Source: Acanthochlamys bracteata
Lineage: Eukaryota; Streptophyta; Magnoliopsida; Pandanales; Velloziaceae
Assembly: GCA_019914995.1 (NCBI GenBank)
Contig: CM034131.1
Span: 9,332,501-9,396,500, forward strand
Reading direction: 5' to 3'
DNA length: 64,000 nt
Shown here: positions 1 to 15,059 of the stretch, in pieces
How positions within the stretch are numbered: the stretch's first letter is position 1
Layout: each line of letters begins with the position of its first letter
The notes under the pieces: generated by a model
Seen by the model: the letters and a program-made list of their open reading frames with translations, nothing else
The model's database searches: none
Told to the model about the DNA's origin: nothing
Made by a program: the position numbers and the translations under genes

Positions 1-699
1 CTTCCAAGCTTCGATTATTTGGCCACAAACATTGGGATACATGCATGGCTTCCAGTATCCTCACACCTGACCATCTCAGGAAATGCCATCTATAGTATAG
101 GTCGTAGCGTCAAAGTGTACAGTCTTTGCTGAACATAAGTAAGAATTTCAACATGTCTTCGACCTTTTGGGTGAAAACCACAGAATAGACTTTGCAGGTC
201 GATCACAAATATGAGATGGAGATATTTAAAAATGCTTATAAAAAAAAGATTTTTTAAAATAAAAAATATTTTAAAATATTTTAAAATAAATTTTATTTTT
301 TAATTTTGAAAAATAGTAAAATTAGACAAAATTTTGAAAAAGTAATTTTTTTTAATTTTAAAAAAATATAAAGTATTATGAAATAATTGTTAAAATATAA
401 ATTAAAAATTGGAATAAAAAAAATTGAAAAAGCTCTCAAACATCACCGAATATATGTACAAAAGCCACGTATCAGAAATAAATATCTGGGTCATAAGATA
501 AGTTGCTCTACCAAATGGGTGGTCAAGATTGGTCACTAGCAAAACACTATTACCAAGCTTGGAGGGCCGTTTCTTTTTCTTTCATAAAGCACGGTGGAAA
601 TTTTGTTTTTCTGATGGTGGTTTGTGGCCTTGTTCTCTTTATCTTCTCCTATAAAGAAAAATATAGCTATGATCCACTGTCTTTAGTTTCTGCAAGACA
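1..699. other. Intergenic/upstream region, AT-rich
   Basis: No gene seen. Bases about 230-430 are a run of A/T with repeated short blocks, similar to other AT-rich blocks in the window. A 68-codon open frame at 503-709 overlaps the start of the methyltransferase gene in another frame. It has a hydrophobic stretch, but nothing in it is recognisable and I do not call it a gene. Confidence 0.6.
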
Positions 700-1844
700 A
701 TGTCAGTAGGAGAAACCAAAATGTTCAAGGATTGTTGGTCTGAGGAGCTGAAGCTGCCAGATTTATTACGCTCAGAGAGTGTCCACGCACTTCATGCAAC
801 CATAGAAAAAGAGTGGGGCTTGCTCCTTCGTTCTGCATGCCAAACTGCAGCTGGTAGAGCGCTATGGAACCATGTGGTTTATGATCCTCTTGCTGAGGTT
901 CTTGCTGGAGAGAGCTTCCTCCGTAGCTTTTATGACAAGATGAAGAGGGATGTTCTGAACAATGCATGCGAGATTTCTGGCGTAATCCTTGCAATAAGGA
1001 CCTTGTGGTTCGACTCCAAGCTCGAAGCTGCAATCAAATCTTTTCACAATGAAGAAACACAGGTAGTTCTCCTTGGTGCAGGTAAGTGTGGGCATGCATT
1101 ATGTATGATGCAAGTATTTGTACGCATATGAACGAGGGTAAACAATGTGATTTTCTACATACTTGCCTATCTGACTCGAGTACGCTAGAGAGTATAAATT
1201 AAAAAACAGGTTAATGGGCAGGTATGGATACAAGAGCTTACCGCCTTGGCTGTTTGAAGGAAAGCATTGTCTTTGAACTGGACTTCCCTGAGCTCTTGAA
1301 GATGAAATCCTTGCTTCTAAAGGAAGCAATTGAATCTCAGATGAACAAGGTAAGGCTGACAGCAAAATCCTTGACGAGAGTAGCTGCTGATCTTACTGAA
1401 GAAAACTGGATAGAGAAGCTCAAAACATGCGGCTTTGTGCCTGAGAAGAAAACAGTGTGGGTACTTGAAGGTCTTATTTACTACCTTCCTCATCTCCAAG
1501 CCATGAAAGTACTTCAGACAATAGCCACAAAATGTACCTTGACAGAGACGGTCCTCCTTGCAGACTTCATGAACAAATCTTCTGCCTCAGTGTCCAGCAA
1601 CACTTTCAAATTTTACAGTGACTGGCCAGATCATCTTCTCCCAACGTTGGGTTTTTCGAGTGTTAAACTTTCACAGATTGGGGATCCTGAAGCAAATTTT
1701 GAACTACTCCCTAACCCCCAGAACATGTTCAACAAGCTAAGGAGACTACCAAGATCCATTCAGACACATCCGGAGGATGGGACACCCTGTCGAAGGCTAT
1801 ACTTGGTAGAAGCCTCAGGGTTTCCTAGTCAAGCAAGTTTATAG
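700..1844 (+). CDS. Leucine carboxyl methyltransferase-family SAM-dependent methyltransferase
   Basis: Two exons, 700-1081 and 1222-1844, joined across a GT-AG intron so that the codon for Gly in the SAM-binding motif is split; the product is about 334 residues. The junction reads VVLLGAGMDTRAYRL, the class-I methyltransferase motif of the LCM/UPF0677 family (Pfam PF04072). A second family motif, VWVLEGLIYYLP, lies in exon 2. Family members methylate carboxyl groups, but the substrate of this plant branch is not established as far as I know. The length fits a complete protein. The start is ambiguous: ATG at 700 or ATG at 721 (seven codons later) both keep the conserved region. The neighbour downstream is on the opposite strand, so the genes converge. 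Confidence 0.88.
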
Positions 1845-3525
1845 AAACTTCTATTAAAAGGAAAAAAGCAATGTAACTACAGGTCCATGCTACACAAATC
1901 TAGATAATGAAAACTTTATCGAAGCATAATGTATCAAAATGCGATGAAGCATGTTTACTCTTATCCCAAAGCAATCGAAAAATCCCAAAATGTTCCTATA
2001 TCAGACAATCTTTTTTTCTTAAGAACTGAGCACCCCATTCATATTCTGCGCAGTCTTCGTCGACAATATTTAAACATCCTAAGTTTAAGACAATAGCCAA
2101 ATGTCTTCGGTCTTGATGACCTACCCTTAAGTTCAAGAAAGATATTCTCAGTATTTCACAGTTGATCATTCCAGTAATAATAGCAATTAAACTTAACATG
2201 AACCTCTCTGGATTCTCTATTCCAGTAACTATGAACGTTATTTAAATAATTGAAAGGATATCAGCAGTTTCCAGACAAATTATGCTGCTTCACTAGGATC
2301 TTCCAGAAACGTTGGTAGATTACAGATTGAAGTTTACAAGAGCATGCCACATGATCGAGAGGGATCTCAAGGAACTAATAACTGTGGAGAACAAAATGAC
2401 ACTAGTATGCCAGAGGAGACTATAAGAATGCACTTCCTAAAGTCTCACTTACGGTACGGATACATAGGTAAAAAATAAAAATAAAAAAACCGATAGAGAA
2501 AATAGTAAAATGACATATACGAAAAGATAATTATTTAATCTTAAAAATATTTGAATATAATAAGAGTAACAAATTAATTATATTTGAATATATAAATAAA
2601 TAGATAAGTAACCAAAATAATTTTTGTTATAAAGAACTCAAATTCTTTTTTTATTTATATTGATCTAATTTATTAATATAATTTTAAACTAATTTTATTA
2701 ATATAGTTTTAAAATAACTTTATTTATATGACTTTTAGATTAATTTTTTATATTAATCTAATTTTATATAATATTAGATATAATTTAACAAAATTAAAGC
2801 ATTTTTTGAGTATAAACAAATTAGATCATACAATCTCATTATATTTTCTACCAATTGAAATCAATTAAAATTAAATCAATATAAAACTATAAATTATTAT
2901 AATAAAAAATAATATTATTAATTAAAAATAAATATTAAATTAAATTAAAAACTTTTTATAAAATATATAAAAAAAAGCAAATTTACTTCCAATCTGTAAC
3001 CGTACGTAACTACCGAATCGGTAGGTAAACACTTCACCATATTTTATAGGGAAGAAAGAAAAAGAACTGCTCCTCTTCCCACTCCTTAATGAGATATCAC
3101 CGAATGTAGTTAGACATGAAAAAGTATTTTACCATCACCGTCACTCTCCGTGCCTACCTATAATCCAAACTTTATGTCATTGGTAAAATTCCGTGATAAG
3201 AGACTACTACCATTGACTTCCAAGGAAATGAGAGTGACGAGTTTAAATTATAAGCTTTGTTAAACCATAAACATGTACAAATGTTTTGCATCTTCTGTAC
3301 CTTAAATTGATTACAAATCTCATCGTATAGTTAGATCACTCTATGCTCATAACCTAACAAAATCCCAGGAGACAGTAAAGTAACAGATGTTAATTGCAAT
3401 TCCAAGAGAACTTGTATAAGGGAGCAGCCAGAGCAGCCAGATATACGTCTTCAAAGCTTCTGGATATGGCATCAACATTGAAAATTGAATTGTTTAACTT
3501 CTGGGGATCCTCAAATTTGATGCAT
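1845..3525. other. Intergenic region between convergent genes
   Basis: Holds the 3' untranslated parts of the methyltransferase (+) and the thylakoid protein (-). From about 2460 to 2990 it is almost pure A/T. I see no coding sequence. Confidence 0.6.
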
Positions 3526-5588
3526 TCACATGCCTAAACAATCCTTAATGGTCTGCTCAAATTTGTCGAGTCTTGCTATCGTATCCATCAACCCATCTTT
3601 CACTTTCTGTCTGAATAATAAAAAGGATTTGTGTCATTTCTCTATTGATCCATAGGATAACAAAAGACCCAAAGACAAACCTGATTCTTCATTGTTAAGG
3701 ATCCAGATATAAGCATCACAAGCACATTCAATTACCAAGGAGACGCAGTAACAAAACTTCTCAAGTCAACGAAACAATGATAGGCATCAGATAAAATGGG
3801 ATAAGAAGTCCAAAGATCACAAATCACAAGTAAGCTATAAGACAATTGATCCAGGTCTTCAAGGATGTAATTTCAAGATCCAACAATATAATATTGTTCC
3901 TAAAAATGGGATGCTGGGATCAAGTAGATGTGATGTATTAAAACAAAATATATTTCGTAAACAACAAGATACATGAGGAGCTTACCCATCAGATACTAGT
4001 TGAAAATTGTCATTGTTTACAACACCGCTTAAAGAAGAAAACGACCTGCGTTGCATGGGAAAAAATCCTTGTCAATATAAAAGCTCAATGGCATTATAGG
4101 CAAAGTTGCATATTTTGCAGATAGAACTGAAAGTAGGTTGCTTTTAGTATTTTTGATGCACTTCATACTTCTTAGACAGGAACATACAAAGATACTGTTT
4201 ACTAATAGATTCAACTCACTGAATATTGCTCTTTTTTCTTTTGTTTGGATTAATTGCGTGCCACAGTTAACCCCCTTTTTTTACATCTATGAAACAAAAA
4301 GATAAAGATTGGCATGGTGAAAACTGAATATGCAGTTAGTAACTAAAACAAAAATTCCCAAGATGATACAAGTGATTTAAGGTAGCAACTGGCAATTATT
4401 GTGTTATGTTAAGATTCTTGGGTAGAAAACACATGCCATGCACTCCTCAGAGCAAGTGCCACTGAACATGGTTAATGACTCACATGGTCCATGAATCAAA
4501 TCAGTCAAACACATAATGATCCTTTTTTAGTTTCAGTTTGTAGTTGTGTCATCAAAGTTACAGTTTAATACAATAACTCCTAATCTCACTTGATGGAAGA
4601 AAAATATCTTAGCACATATTTCAATTCAAAACAAGCTACTGAAATTACCTTATAAGTTTACCAAGCTGGTCTTCAGCTTTGAGTTTAATAGGATCACCAT
4701 CATCAAGCAGTGAAGCAGCATTTTTCAAAATCAAACTAAATGTGCAAACCTACATGTAGAAAAATGATAAACCACAAACTACATCATTCTCAGTTTTTAA
4801 CAGACACGTGCTGAAGATTGAAAGTTTAACTAGAAACATCGGTAATAAGCCAAAAAATCTATATATCCAAAAAATACAATCACAGAAGTATTCTGATGGA
4901 AACTAAATATAGCAAAAAGCTCTGTACCTCCACTCCAGTGCTAGCTTGAAACGAAACTACCGAACTCCGATCCTGTGGCACACAATCTCTCGCCGCCAAA
5001 TTCAGCAGCCTCCGCACTTCCTCTGAATCCTCGACGGTCTCCGGCGCTGCATTCAGTCATCCACTCACTATTATTCAAAAACAAGAAAAACAAAAACACT
5101 CTACAAAAGTGAGTACTGAATGCAGGGGAATACAATCGAGCAGGAAATAGGCATTTCGTAGACTCCGTCGAGAAGCATCAATCGGAGCAAGAACGTATTT
5201 CGCCGACTTCTTCTTCTGGTCTCTTAACCATTCTTTAGGTCCAGCTGCAATTCAAAAACCAAAACCAAAACTTCAACCGAAAAAATCAACTCCAAGATTT
5301 TGTAGAAGAAAAAACAAAAACTGAATCACACGAAGACGATTACGCACAGAGTCCAATAGAGAAAGCAGTAGCTGGAGATGGAGAGTGGTAGAAGAGAGCA
5401 GGGAACGAAACTAGAGATAGAAGAAGGTCTCTTCTTCTCCTACAAGTTTGAAGTTGTTGATGTTGTTGTTGCTTCTCCGGTTGTTCACTGCGGTGGAGCT
5501 GAAGCTTCAGTGAAAACTTTCTCGCCGGAGTTTGAAGGTGGGGCCTACCTTGCAGCGAAACAGAAGAAGCGATTGAACGGATAGACAT
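3526..5588 (-). CDS. Thylakoid lumen protein, TL16 / MPH2-like
   Basis: Six exons on the minus strand: 5588-5348, 5244-5134, 5046-4928, 4749-4649, 4045-3986 and 3610-3526. They splice in frame to about 238 residues. Residues 1-50 are a Ser/Arg/Gln-rich chloroplast transit region. Residues 51-75 (RRRDLLLSLVSF, then a hydrophobic stretch ending near ATAFS) look like a twin-arginine thylakoid transfer signal. The mature part begins SIGLSGPKEWLRDQKKK and is mostly helical, with the family blocks AARDCVPQDRSSVVSFQ and LDKFEQTIKDCL. From memory this matches the 16.5-kDa thylakoid lumen protein of Arabidopsis (At4g02530), named MPH2 for maintaining photosystem II in high light. Family name moderately sure; lumen location inferred from the signal. 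Start: the only ATG giving a transit peptide in frame. Confidence 0.78.
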
Positions 5589-6052
5589 TGTTTTCTGCCA
5601 TCTTTTGCGGGCTAGTGAACTATAAATTAGTTGGGTTTGAATTGGATTTAATGCCCCAAATATGGGCCTGTTGAATACTAATGTGGGCCGAGTCTATCAA
5701 CCGCTTGCCGTCCCCTAGCGCCGGGCTATCATCGGAGAAGCGATATCCTTGGGTCCAATTACCACCGGTATGATTAACGAACCACACCATTATCCTCGTA
5801 ATGGATTCCCGCCACCGGGTTATTCGTCTAAAACCACTGCAGATTCTCGCTCTTACCAAATCTCAGACTCACACGCTCGTTCAACGATCAGAGTCCACGA
5901 ACCAGATGATGACATGATTAAAAAACATGCCGCAGTTGCAGACAGAATCCCTCTAAGCGCCGCTACAACAAGCTCCCTGCTTGCAACTACGCAAACATAA
6001 TCATGCCAAGCTTCTGGAAGGGGCATCTCCCTCCGCTTCTCTCCCTCCACTA

Positions 6053-6075
6053 CTCTCTCTCTCTCTCTCTCTCTC
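6053..6075. repeat. (CT)n microsatellite
   Basis: About eleven CT units in a row, read directly from the sequence. Confidence 0.95.
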
Positions 6076-6535
6076 AAGATCAAAAGCACGTATCCTCCCA
6101 ACCTCATCAGAGAATAAGCGTGAGTTACCTATATAGTCGGAAAATGGAGCTTGCTTTAAGAAGAAAACCGCTAGGCTCTAGCCTGATTGGTGCATTTTGA
6201 ACTTGCCTCCAAGAGGAAATCAAAACAACTTGCTGCTTCTGCTAGTGTTGCGGTTCCCTTGATAGTGAGTGTCTCGCATCTTGTTGGCCATCTGCGCTGT
6301 CGCAAGAGAAGGAGGGTAACGGAGGCAGCCGAGCAATTTAAGAACGAGATTAACGGTGATTCTTCCACTACCAAAGCTTGCTATTTTGAATCCATTAAGA
6401 ACTACGCTCCTCGTTGCGCGAAACGGGGATTATACAAGTCTGATCAGGTGACTGATCGAGCGTCGATGGTCGTTGAAAATTTTCAAAAGGAAGGTTTAAG
6501 GCAATTTTTTATTTTTTTACTGATTTTTATTCTAA

Positions 6536-6538
<3 letters not shown>

Positions 6539-6569
<31 letters not shown>
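6539..6569. repeat. (AT)n microsatellite
   Basis: About fifteen uninterrupted AT units, at the 3' end of an unrecognised open frame. Confidence 0.95.
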
Positions 6570-6574
<5 letters not shown>

Positions 6575-7154
6575 TTTATAATTTAAACTTTTAAATATAA
6601 CATTTTACATTATAAAAATGTTATTATTTTATTTTTTAATATAAAATTAAAAACTTAATTTATACAAAAATAAGTTTATTTCAAAATAATAGAGCTTGGC
6701 TACGGAAGGACAAAAATGTGTTATTTTTAACACAGAAAAAAATAAAATTTTTTTAATACGAAAAATATTTTATTTTAAGATAAATTTTTATTTTTTATTT
6801 ATAAAATTAAAAAATTTATTACATAAACTTTTTATATTTTTAAAAATTTTATACAAAATACATTAAAAATATTAAAATACTTTTTCTGAAATGGAACGAT
6901 AAACTCTCAAGATCTCTACCGTCTCAACAAAAACTCATTTATGTTTTAAAAGTATACATGAAAATTTATATTATCTGGGTTATTGGGCCTGTGAGTGAAA
7001 CAAACCGCCTTCTAAGCCTATAAAACTAAACTAAATCGGTTTTTTATCCGTACCGACCTTCAGGTTCGAGTCACATTTGAGCGGTTCAGCAAGTTTCGTT
7101 CGGTCTTCTTCTTCTCCGCTTCAGCAACTCGACAATTCTTTCTCACCATCAACC

Positions 7155-10517
<3,363 letters not shown>

Positions 10518-10609
10518 TTGCTCTCACGCCCACCAGGAATCAAGTAGAAACAAATTCCTTCTTTTTGTGTTCGTCAACAAAATAATTATTGAAATGCTTT
10601 TGTAACTTT

Positions 10610-10669
10610 AGTATCGTTTGCTATTTTGTATAACTATAACAATTCTGGAGTATCGTTTGCTATTTTGTA
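10610..10669. repeat. Direct repeat in the NDUFS8 3' region
   Basis: A 21-base unit starting AGTATCGTTTGC occurs at 10610-10630 and again at 10649-10669, about 93 and 132 bases past the NDUFS8 stop codon. Confidence 0.85.
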
Positions 10670-10795
10670 ACCACCCAACGGTTTAGAAGCTACTACCATT
10701 TCAAAAGTTTATTAAAATATTGAAGAGGACAGCTACTGTTGAATTCTGAATATTCTTTCTGCTTTGAAATGATGAATACAAGAATTAAGTTTGCA

Positions 10796-11569
10796 TCACT
10801 GCCTGCTCTTCCCTGTAAACCTGTAGATTGCAACGCCAATTCGACTGCCCGACAATGGTTGATCTCTGTGCAGCTCTTGAACATCAAACATTTTCTTAGC
10901 CTTGCGGAAGAAAACAGCATCCCTCTTCTTCCACCTTCTCAGGTGAGCCATGACAAACACCGTCTTCCCTTTCACAAACCATCCCACCGTCTCCAGTAGC
11001 GGTTCAATCAAGTGTTCATAGTACACAACATCTGATGCTAACACAAGATCAAACTCCTGTGAGAAGAATACTTCTGCATCGCTGCTACTGCCCCAGGTAA
11101 GCGATCTTACGTCAATAGAGCCGCCGCGGGCAGCGACAGTATTGAAATTAGCCTCAGCATTGAATGAAAGGTTTGGTAGAACGTGTGGTAGATCGGTGAT
11201 GGTTGAATGAGCACTGAGCAGAGCTGATGCAGCGATTCCCACGAGACCGGTTCCTGACCCGAGCTCAATCACGCGGAGTTGCTGCGAGCTGGGATGAGAT
11301 TGAAGGAAGGCTGAAGGGTTGCGATCGATAAATGAGATCAGAGAAGCAGCAGCAGCCCAGATCTGGAACGAGAGACCTTGTGAAGGAAGCTGCCGGATTA
11401 CCAGTGTTGCTTTGATTGATTCCAAGTGGTACTCCTGCTGTTGTTGTTGCTGCTGGCAAAGTTCTGGTTCTGGTTCTGGTGACGCATTGGCGTTTGGGTT
11501 TTCTTCATCTTCTTCCTCGCTGGAATTGTTGTGGAAAATGTTGCGCATCGTGGCGGCGCCGTCGTCCAT
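10796..11569 (-). CDS. METTL21/lysine methyltransferase-like protein (Methyltransferase_16 family)
   Basis: A single uninterrupted 257-codon frame. Residues 1-45 are acidic and low-complexity (EEEDEE, then a Gln run) and probably disordered. The SAM-binding motif I is VIELGSGTGLVGIAAS, followed by DLPHVLPNL. The block DLVLASDVVYYEHLIEPLL corresponds to the acidic/post-II motif of seven-beta-strand protein lysine methyltransferases (METTL21, VCP-KMT, FAM86; Pfam PF10294). Members methylate lysines on chaperones, elongation factors and related proteins; the substrate here is unknown. No targeting signal is evident, so it is probably cytosolic or nuclear. It converges with NDUFS8, with about 280 bases between the two stop codons. 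Confidence 0.87.
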   Translation of the reverse strand: MDDGAATMRNIFHNNSSEEEDEENPNANASPEPEPELCQQQQQQQEYHLESIKATLVIRQLPSQGLSFQIWAAAASLISFIDRNPSAFLQSHPSSQQLRVIELGSGTGLVGIAASALLSAHSTITDLPHVLPNLSFNAEANFNTVAARGGSIDVRSLTWGSSSDAEVFFSQEFDLVLASDVVYYEHLIEPLLETVGWFVKGKTVFVMAHLRRWKKRDAVFFRKAKKMFDVQELHRDQPLSGSRIGVAIYRFTGKSRQ

Positions 11570-12560
11570 GCTTCCTCGCGGGTTTACGTTCGGATTTATG
11601 TCTTACACATTCTTCGGCGATTTCTGGTTTGATCCGGTTGGTTCGGACTGGGTCTGACTTCATTAATTTGTGGATACGTAAGATAACCTGGTCTTGCAAA
11701 ATAAGGTCAGTGCCAGGTTCATAGAAATATTTGACATTTTATTCTAAAAAAATAGTCTTTAATTTTTTAATTATATTTTTTAATATAGTATTTATAAATA
11801 TTTATTTAAAATATAAAAATATTTTATGTAATAAAATTTTTATTTTTTTAAATTAAAAAAATAAATTTTATTTTTAAAATTTTTTTTATTTTAGAAGTAC
11901 TCTAAACTTATTGTGATCACCTTACGAATACTACAGTACAAGTTAGTCTTCTGTACTACCTGCTTGTTACATTTTTTGGCACATTATTAAGCAAATATTA
12001 AGAAAATCTTTTAACTACTACTTAGTGAACTCCAACACCTAGGAAAACTTCGCATAGATTTTTTAAGCCACACGATCACGAGACTGTCTCTGTTAACTTG
12101 ATCTCTTCTAGATCACAACAAATAATAACTAAAAATTTGTTAATTTTGCCGTTTCCATTGTGCAATTGCAACCATATAATCAACGCTGCTCCAACAAGTT
12201 CCGCTAGTAAAAAAAACAGAGCAAAAGCAAAGGAAAAAAATTGTGCTTCCAAATTTGCCTTGCATCTAAATAGAGGAATACTTTATACTTCAAACAAAAA
12301 TGATAAGAATATAACAGAAATCTGAAATATGGATTTAATAAATTAGTAGAGATACGTTCCTGTGCATCACAAGGGCATCATCTAGTGGAATCATGGATCA
12401 TGTCCTATTTGTAATCAGCATATGCCAAAGACTTGAGCATTCAACTACATGTATTTGAAAATTACAGAATCTTAGTTATAAACATAACTTCATGGTCACT
12501 ATATGATCATATGAGGAAATCGTCAACAAGCCTTGCAAAGGTGAAGAAATTGCTTAACAT
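11570..12560. other. Intergenic region
   Basis: Promoter side of the METTL21-like gene and 3' side of the coiled-coil gene. Bases 11740-11900 are an AT-rich block of the type that recurs in this window. No coding sequence recognised. Confidence 0.55.
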
Positions 12561-12971
12561 TCATCTTGCACCGAGTTCGGAAGGATTCACAAGACCTTCC
12601 AAGACAACAAGCTGATCCAGAAGTGCGAGCTTTTCATCTTCAAGAGTCTTGATCTCAGCTTCAGCTCCACCTAATTCTTTTTCCAAGGAAAGACTTTCTT
12701 CTTCCAGCAATAAATACTTGTGCCTCAACGCCCTGTAGTCATTGCCAGACCCTGAAGGACCTGGCAAGGAATCTGAAGTAGCCGTCTGTTGAAAGGGTGG
12801 CGGGGTATAGTCATTGTTCAAGCTGCTCTTGGCTCCCTTTTTTTTCTTAATAAAGGCAAGGGGGTTGTCATGCTCTCTGACCTCTTGTTTCACTTGCACT
12901 GGTGATGCTAGCTGGGTTAAAGCCTTCTTTTTCTTTGATTTGGTAGCAGGGAATTCTTCCGTTGCCATCAT
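12561..12971 (-). CDS. Small Lys-rich coiled-coil protein, function unknown
   Basis: A complete 136-codon frame. I do not recognise a named family. Two basic clusters near the N terminus (KSKKKK, about residues 11-16, and IKKKKGAK, about 41-48) could be nuclear localisation signals. A Pro/Ser-rich linker follows. Residues of about 78-125 (YRALRHKYLLLEEESLSL and on) have heptad-like Leu/Glu/Lys spacing and should form a coiled coil. Codon use and the intact frame look like a real plant gene. A plausible 5' untranslated exon lies near 14170-14330, ending at a GT donor, with the intron running to an acceptor just before the ATG. The start could be either of the first two adjacent Met codons. Confidence 0.65.
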   Translation of the reverse strand: MMATEEFPATKSKKKKALTQLASPVQVKQEVREHDNPLAFIKKKKGAKSSLNNDYTPPPFQQTATSDSLPGPSGSGNDYRALRHKYLLLEEESLSLEKELGGAEAEIKTLEDEKLALLDQLVVLEGLVNPSELGAR

Positions 12972-15059
12972 CAGGTGTATCAGCTTCTACAAGAATCGGC
13001 CTGCAGTAACCATAAGCAGATTAAAACCACATGATTAACATTCAAAATACCAGAATGAGAAGATGTGAAACGCATTAGGAATTGCTGTCTGATTTCCTTG
13101 TCTTGACAAGAGAGATCAAGAAAGGGCTCAGATAACAATAATTTAAATAATGATGTCATTAATGCAACCTAAAAGCATAAGATAACAACAGCCACTCTAA
13201 AAGAAATCAATAAGTGGATTTGATGGTTATTCTGGATATAGAAGCTAACACAACGACGGACCTTAGAGCTTAGAGACAAACTAACATGCTATTAATTCTT
13301 GAGGTAACATTGCATTCAACAGATCAGAAGGTGTTACAAGATGATAGAGATCATAACATTTAGCATAGGTTACAAAAAAGCATAGAACTCTTCCTTCCCT
13401 TCCATTATAACGCATCACCACACACCAGTCACAACTCATAAGAATTCTCAAAATTTCTTCTCACCCAATGAAGATGCAGAATTGGATGGAAAAATCCAGT
13501 CATGAACCAAAACTCCGAGGTTCGGAATGAGAGCACTTCACGATCAGAAAATGTATAAGAAGTCTAATCTGTGAATCTATGACCTTTTCGATGCTTATTC
13601 AATAAGGTAACATAACTACACAATAATTAGTTAGCTAATAAGGCAATTAATTAACAATGCAAGCGAAGAGATTATTTCTCACATTATTACAAAACAAGAA
13701 AGAGACCAACTTTTTTTATATCAACTAAAAATTCCTAGCGGAGAAACCTGATCTGCGAAATTGCAAACACTAAATTCCCTGTAACACTTGAAGCAAGCAC
13801 TATTACCATAAGGGCAGCTCTACAAAGGGAGGACATGAAACAGTAGCGCTCTTGTTCTAGGTGTAAAATTAGATAACAAAGTTTATCTTCATGTCAATGC
13901 TTCTCTATATTTTTATCCTAAACCATAGGAAGTTTACGAACCGAGATGAATTTAACACTCAGCAAGTTACGATCTAGCACATAATAATCACTTCATATTT
14001 CCTCTTCTACTGAACCGTAAACGCAAGCAAACAAATTCAACTTCTCCCAACAAAATCCATAATTTTCATGGAAGTACTAAAACTTGACAATAGAGTAGAC
14101 GAGTTTAAACTCTAAAACAATGAATCATAAACCGAATCAAAATTTCCTCTTTTACGTTAAGCAATTCAGCTACTCACCGACCTAATTACTCGTAGCTGAT
14201 CAACTGAAGAGTTCCGGTGATGCACAGCAACAAGACCTCATCAGAATGCTTCGATCTACCGGATAGAGAAGAAAACGAAGATTAATTCTTGCGTCTCCAC
14301 TAAAATCACAAGGAAGTAGAACAAAGAGAACTTGAAGAACTGGAGAAGAGGAGTCAACGAAACGTTCTCGATAGTTTAATAATAGGCGAAAATGAACCCG
14401 GTTCAGTCCTGTCTATTCCGCTTTTAATCTATTTAAGATATTTGTAATAGTTAACTGGTTTTACGACGAACCAATTGCAAACCGAGTAATGGTTCATGAT
14501 AAAAACCGAACCGTACTTTTAAACAAAAATATTGAAATTTTGATAACCAGCAAATGCAAGCATTCCTGAATCCTGATAAATATTATCTTTTCTTTGAAAC
14601 GACAAATACCATAGATGAATAAAGTTAAACCCACACCTCTTGCAACTTTTTGTAAACACAAAGCTTTGCAAGTTCATTTCTCGTTACTTCTGAAATTACA
14701 GGCAGAAGACATTAGTAGAAAATGCACTTCTATAAATTCTCATGACTAAGATTAACTTAACACAAGCATAACATGTACATAAAATATTCTTTTCCTTGAA
14801 ATTGCAAATGATACTTCTGCACAGATTTTTCTTGTCCATGACGAGATCTGCATATTCCAGGCAGTCCTATCTTGGTTATATACCTGTATTATCTGTCTTT
14901 TACATGATCTAGGACATGTATCAATTGTTCGATGGTGAGTTTCTAGAAAAAAAATGTTGAAAAATAAGTTATGTAAGAAGTGAGTTTAAACTAAGCTGCT
15001 AAGAGAAATAAGGATGACACTTAGATGATCAAAAAGCCCATGTACATGATGAAGACAGT
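12972..15059. other. Putative 5' intron and leader of the coiled-coil gene, then intergenic
   Basis: Bases 12990-14170 contain no long coding frame and look like an intron in the 5' leader of the minus-strand coiled-coil gene. The probable leader exon and promoter are at about 14170-14420. From 14420 to 15059 I see nothing recognisable, although further worn exons of the adjacent FAD oxidoreductase pseudogene may be hidden here. Confidence 0.4.

Larger units (their letters stand above)
5589..7154. other. Divergent intergenic region, unrecognised small open frames
   Basis: Separates the thylakoid protein (-) and NDUFS8 (+) genes. Plus-strand open frames at 5749-6000 (83 codons) and 6187-6570 (127 codons) have no similarity I recognise. 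The second has a basic patch RCRKRRRVTEAAEQF and runs into an AT microsatellite, so it is unlikely to be a normal gene as it stands. They could be exons or decayed exons of an unknown gene. Bases 6580-6890 are AT-rich. A TATAAAA-like box near 7019 would suit NDUFS8. Confidence 0.35.

Noticed and set aside
503-709. 68-codon frame with a hydrophobic stretch just before the LCM-type methyltransferase
   Set aside because: It ends in another frame overlapping the methyltransferase start and has no recognisable similarity; a membrane anchor for the enzyme would need a frameshift or splice that I cannot see.
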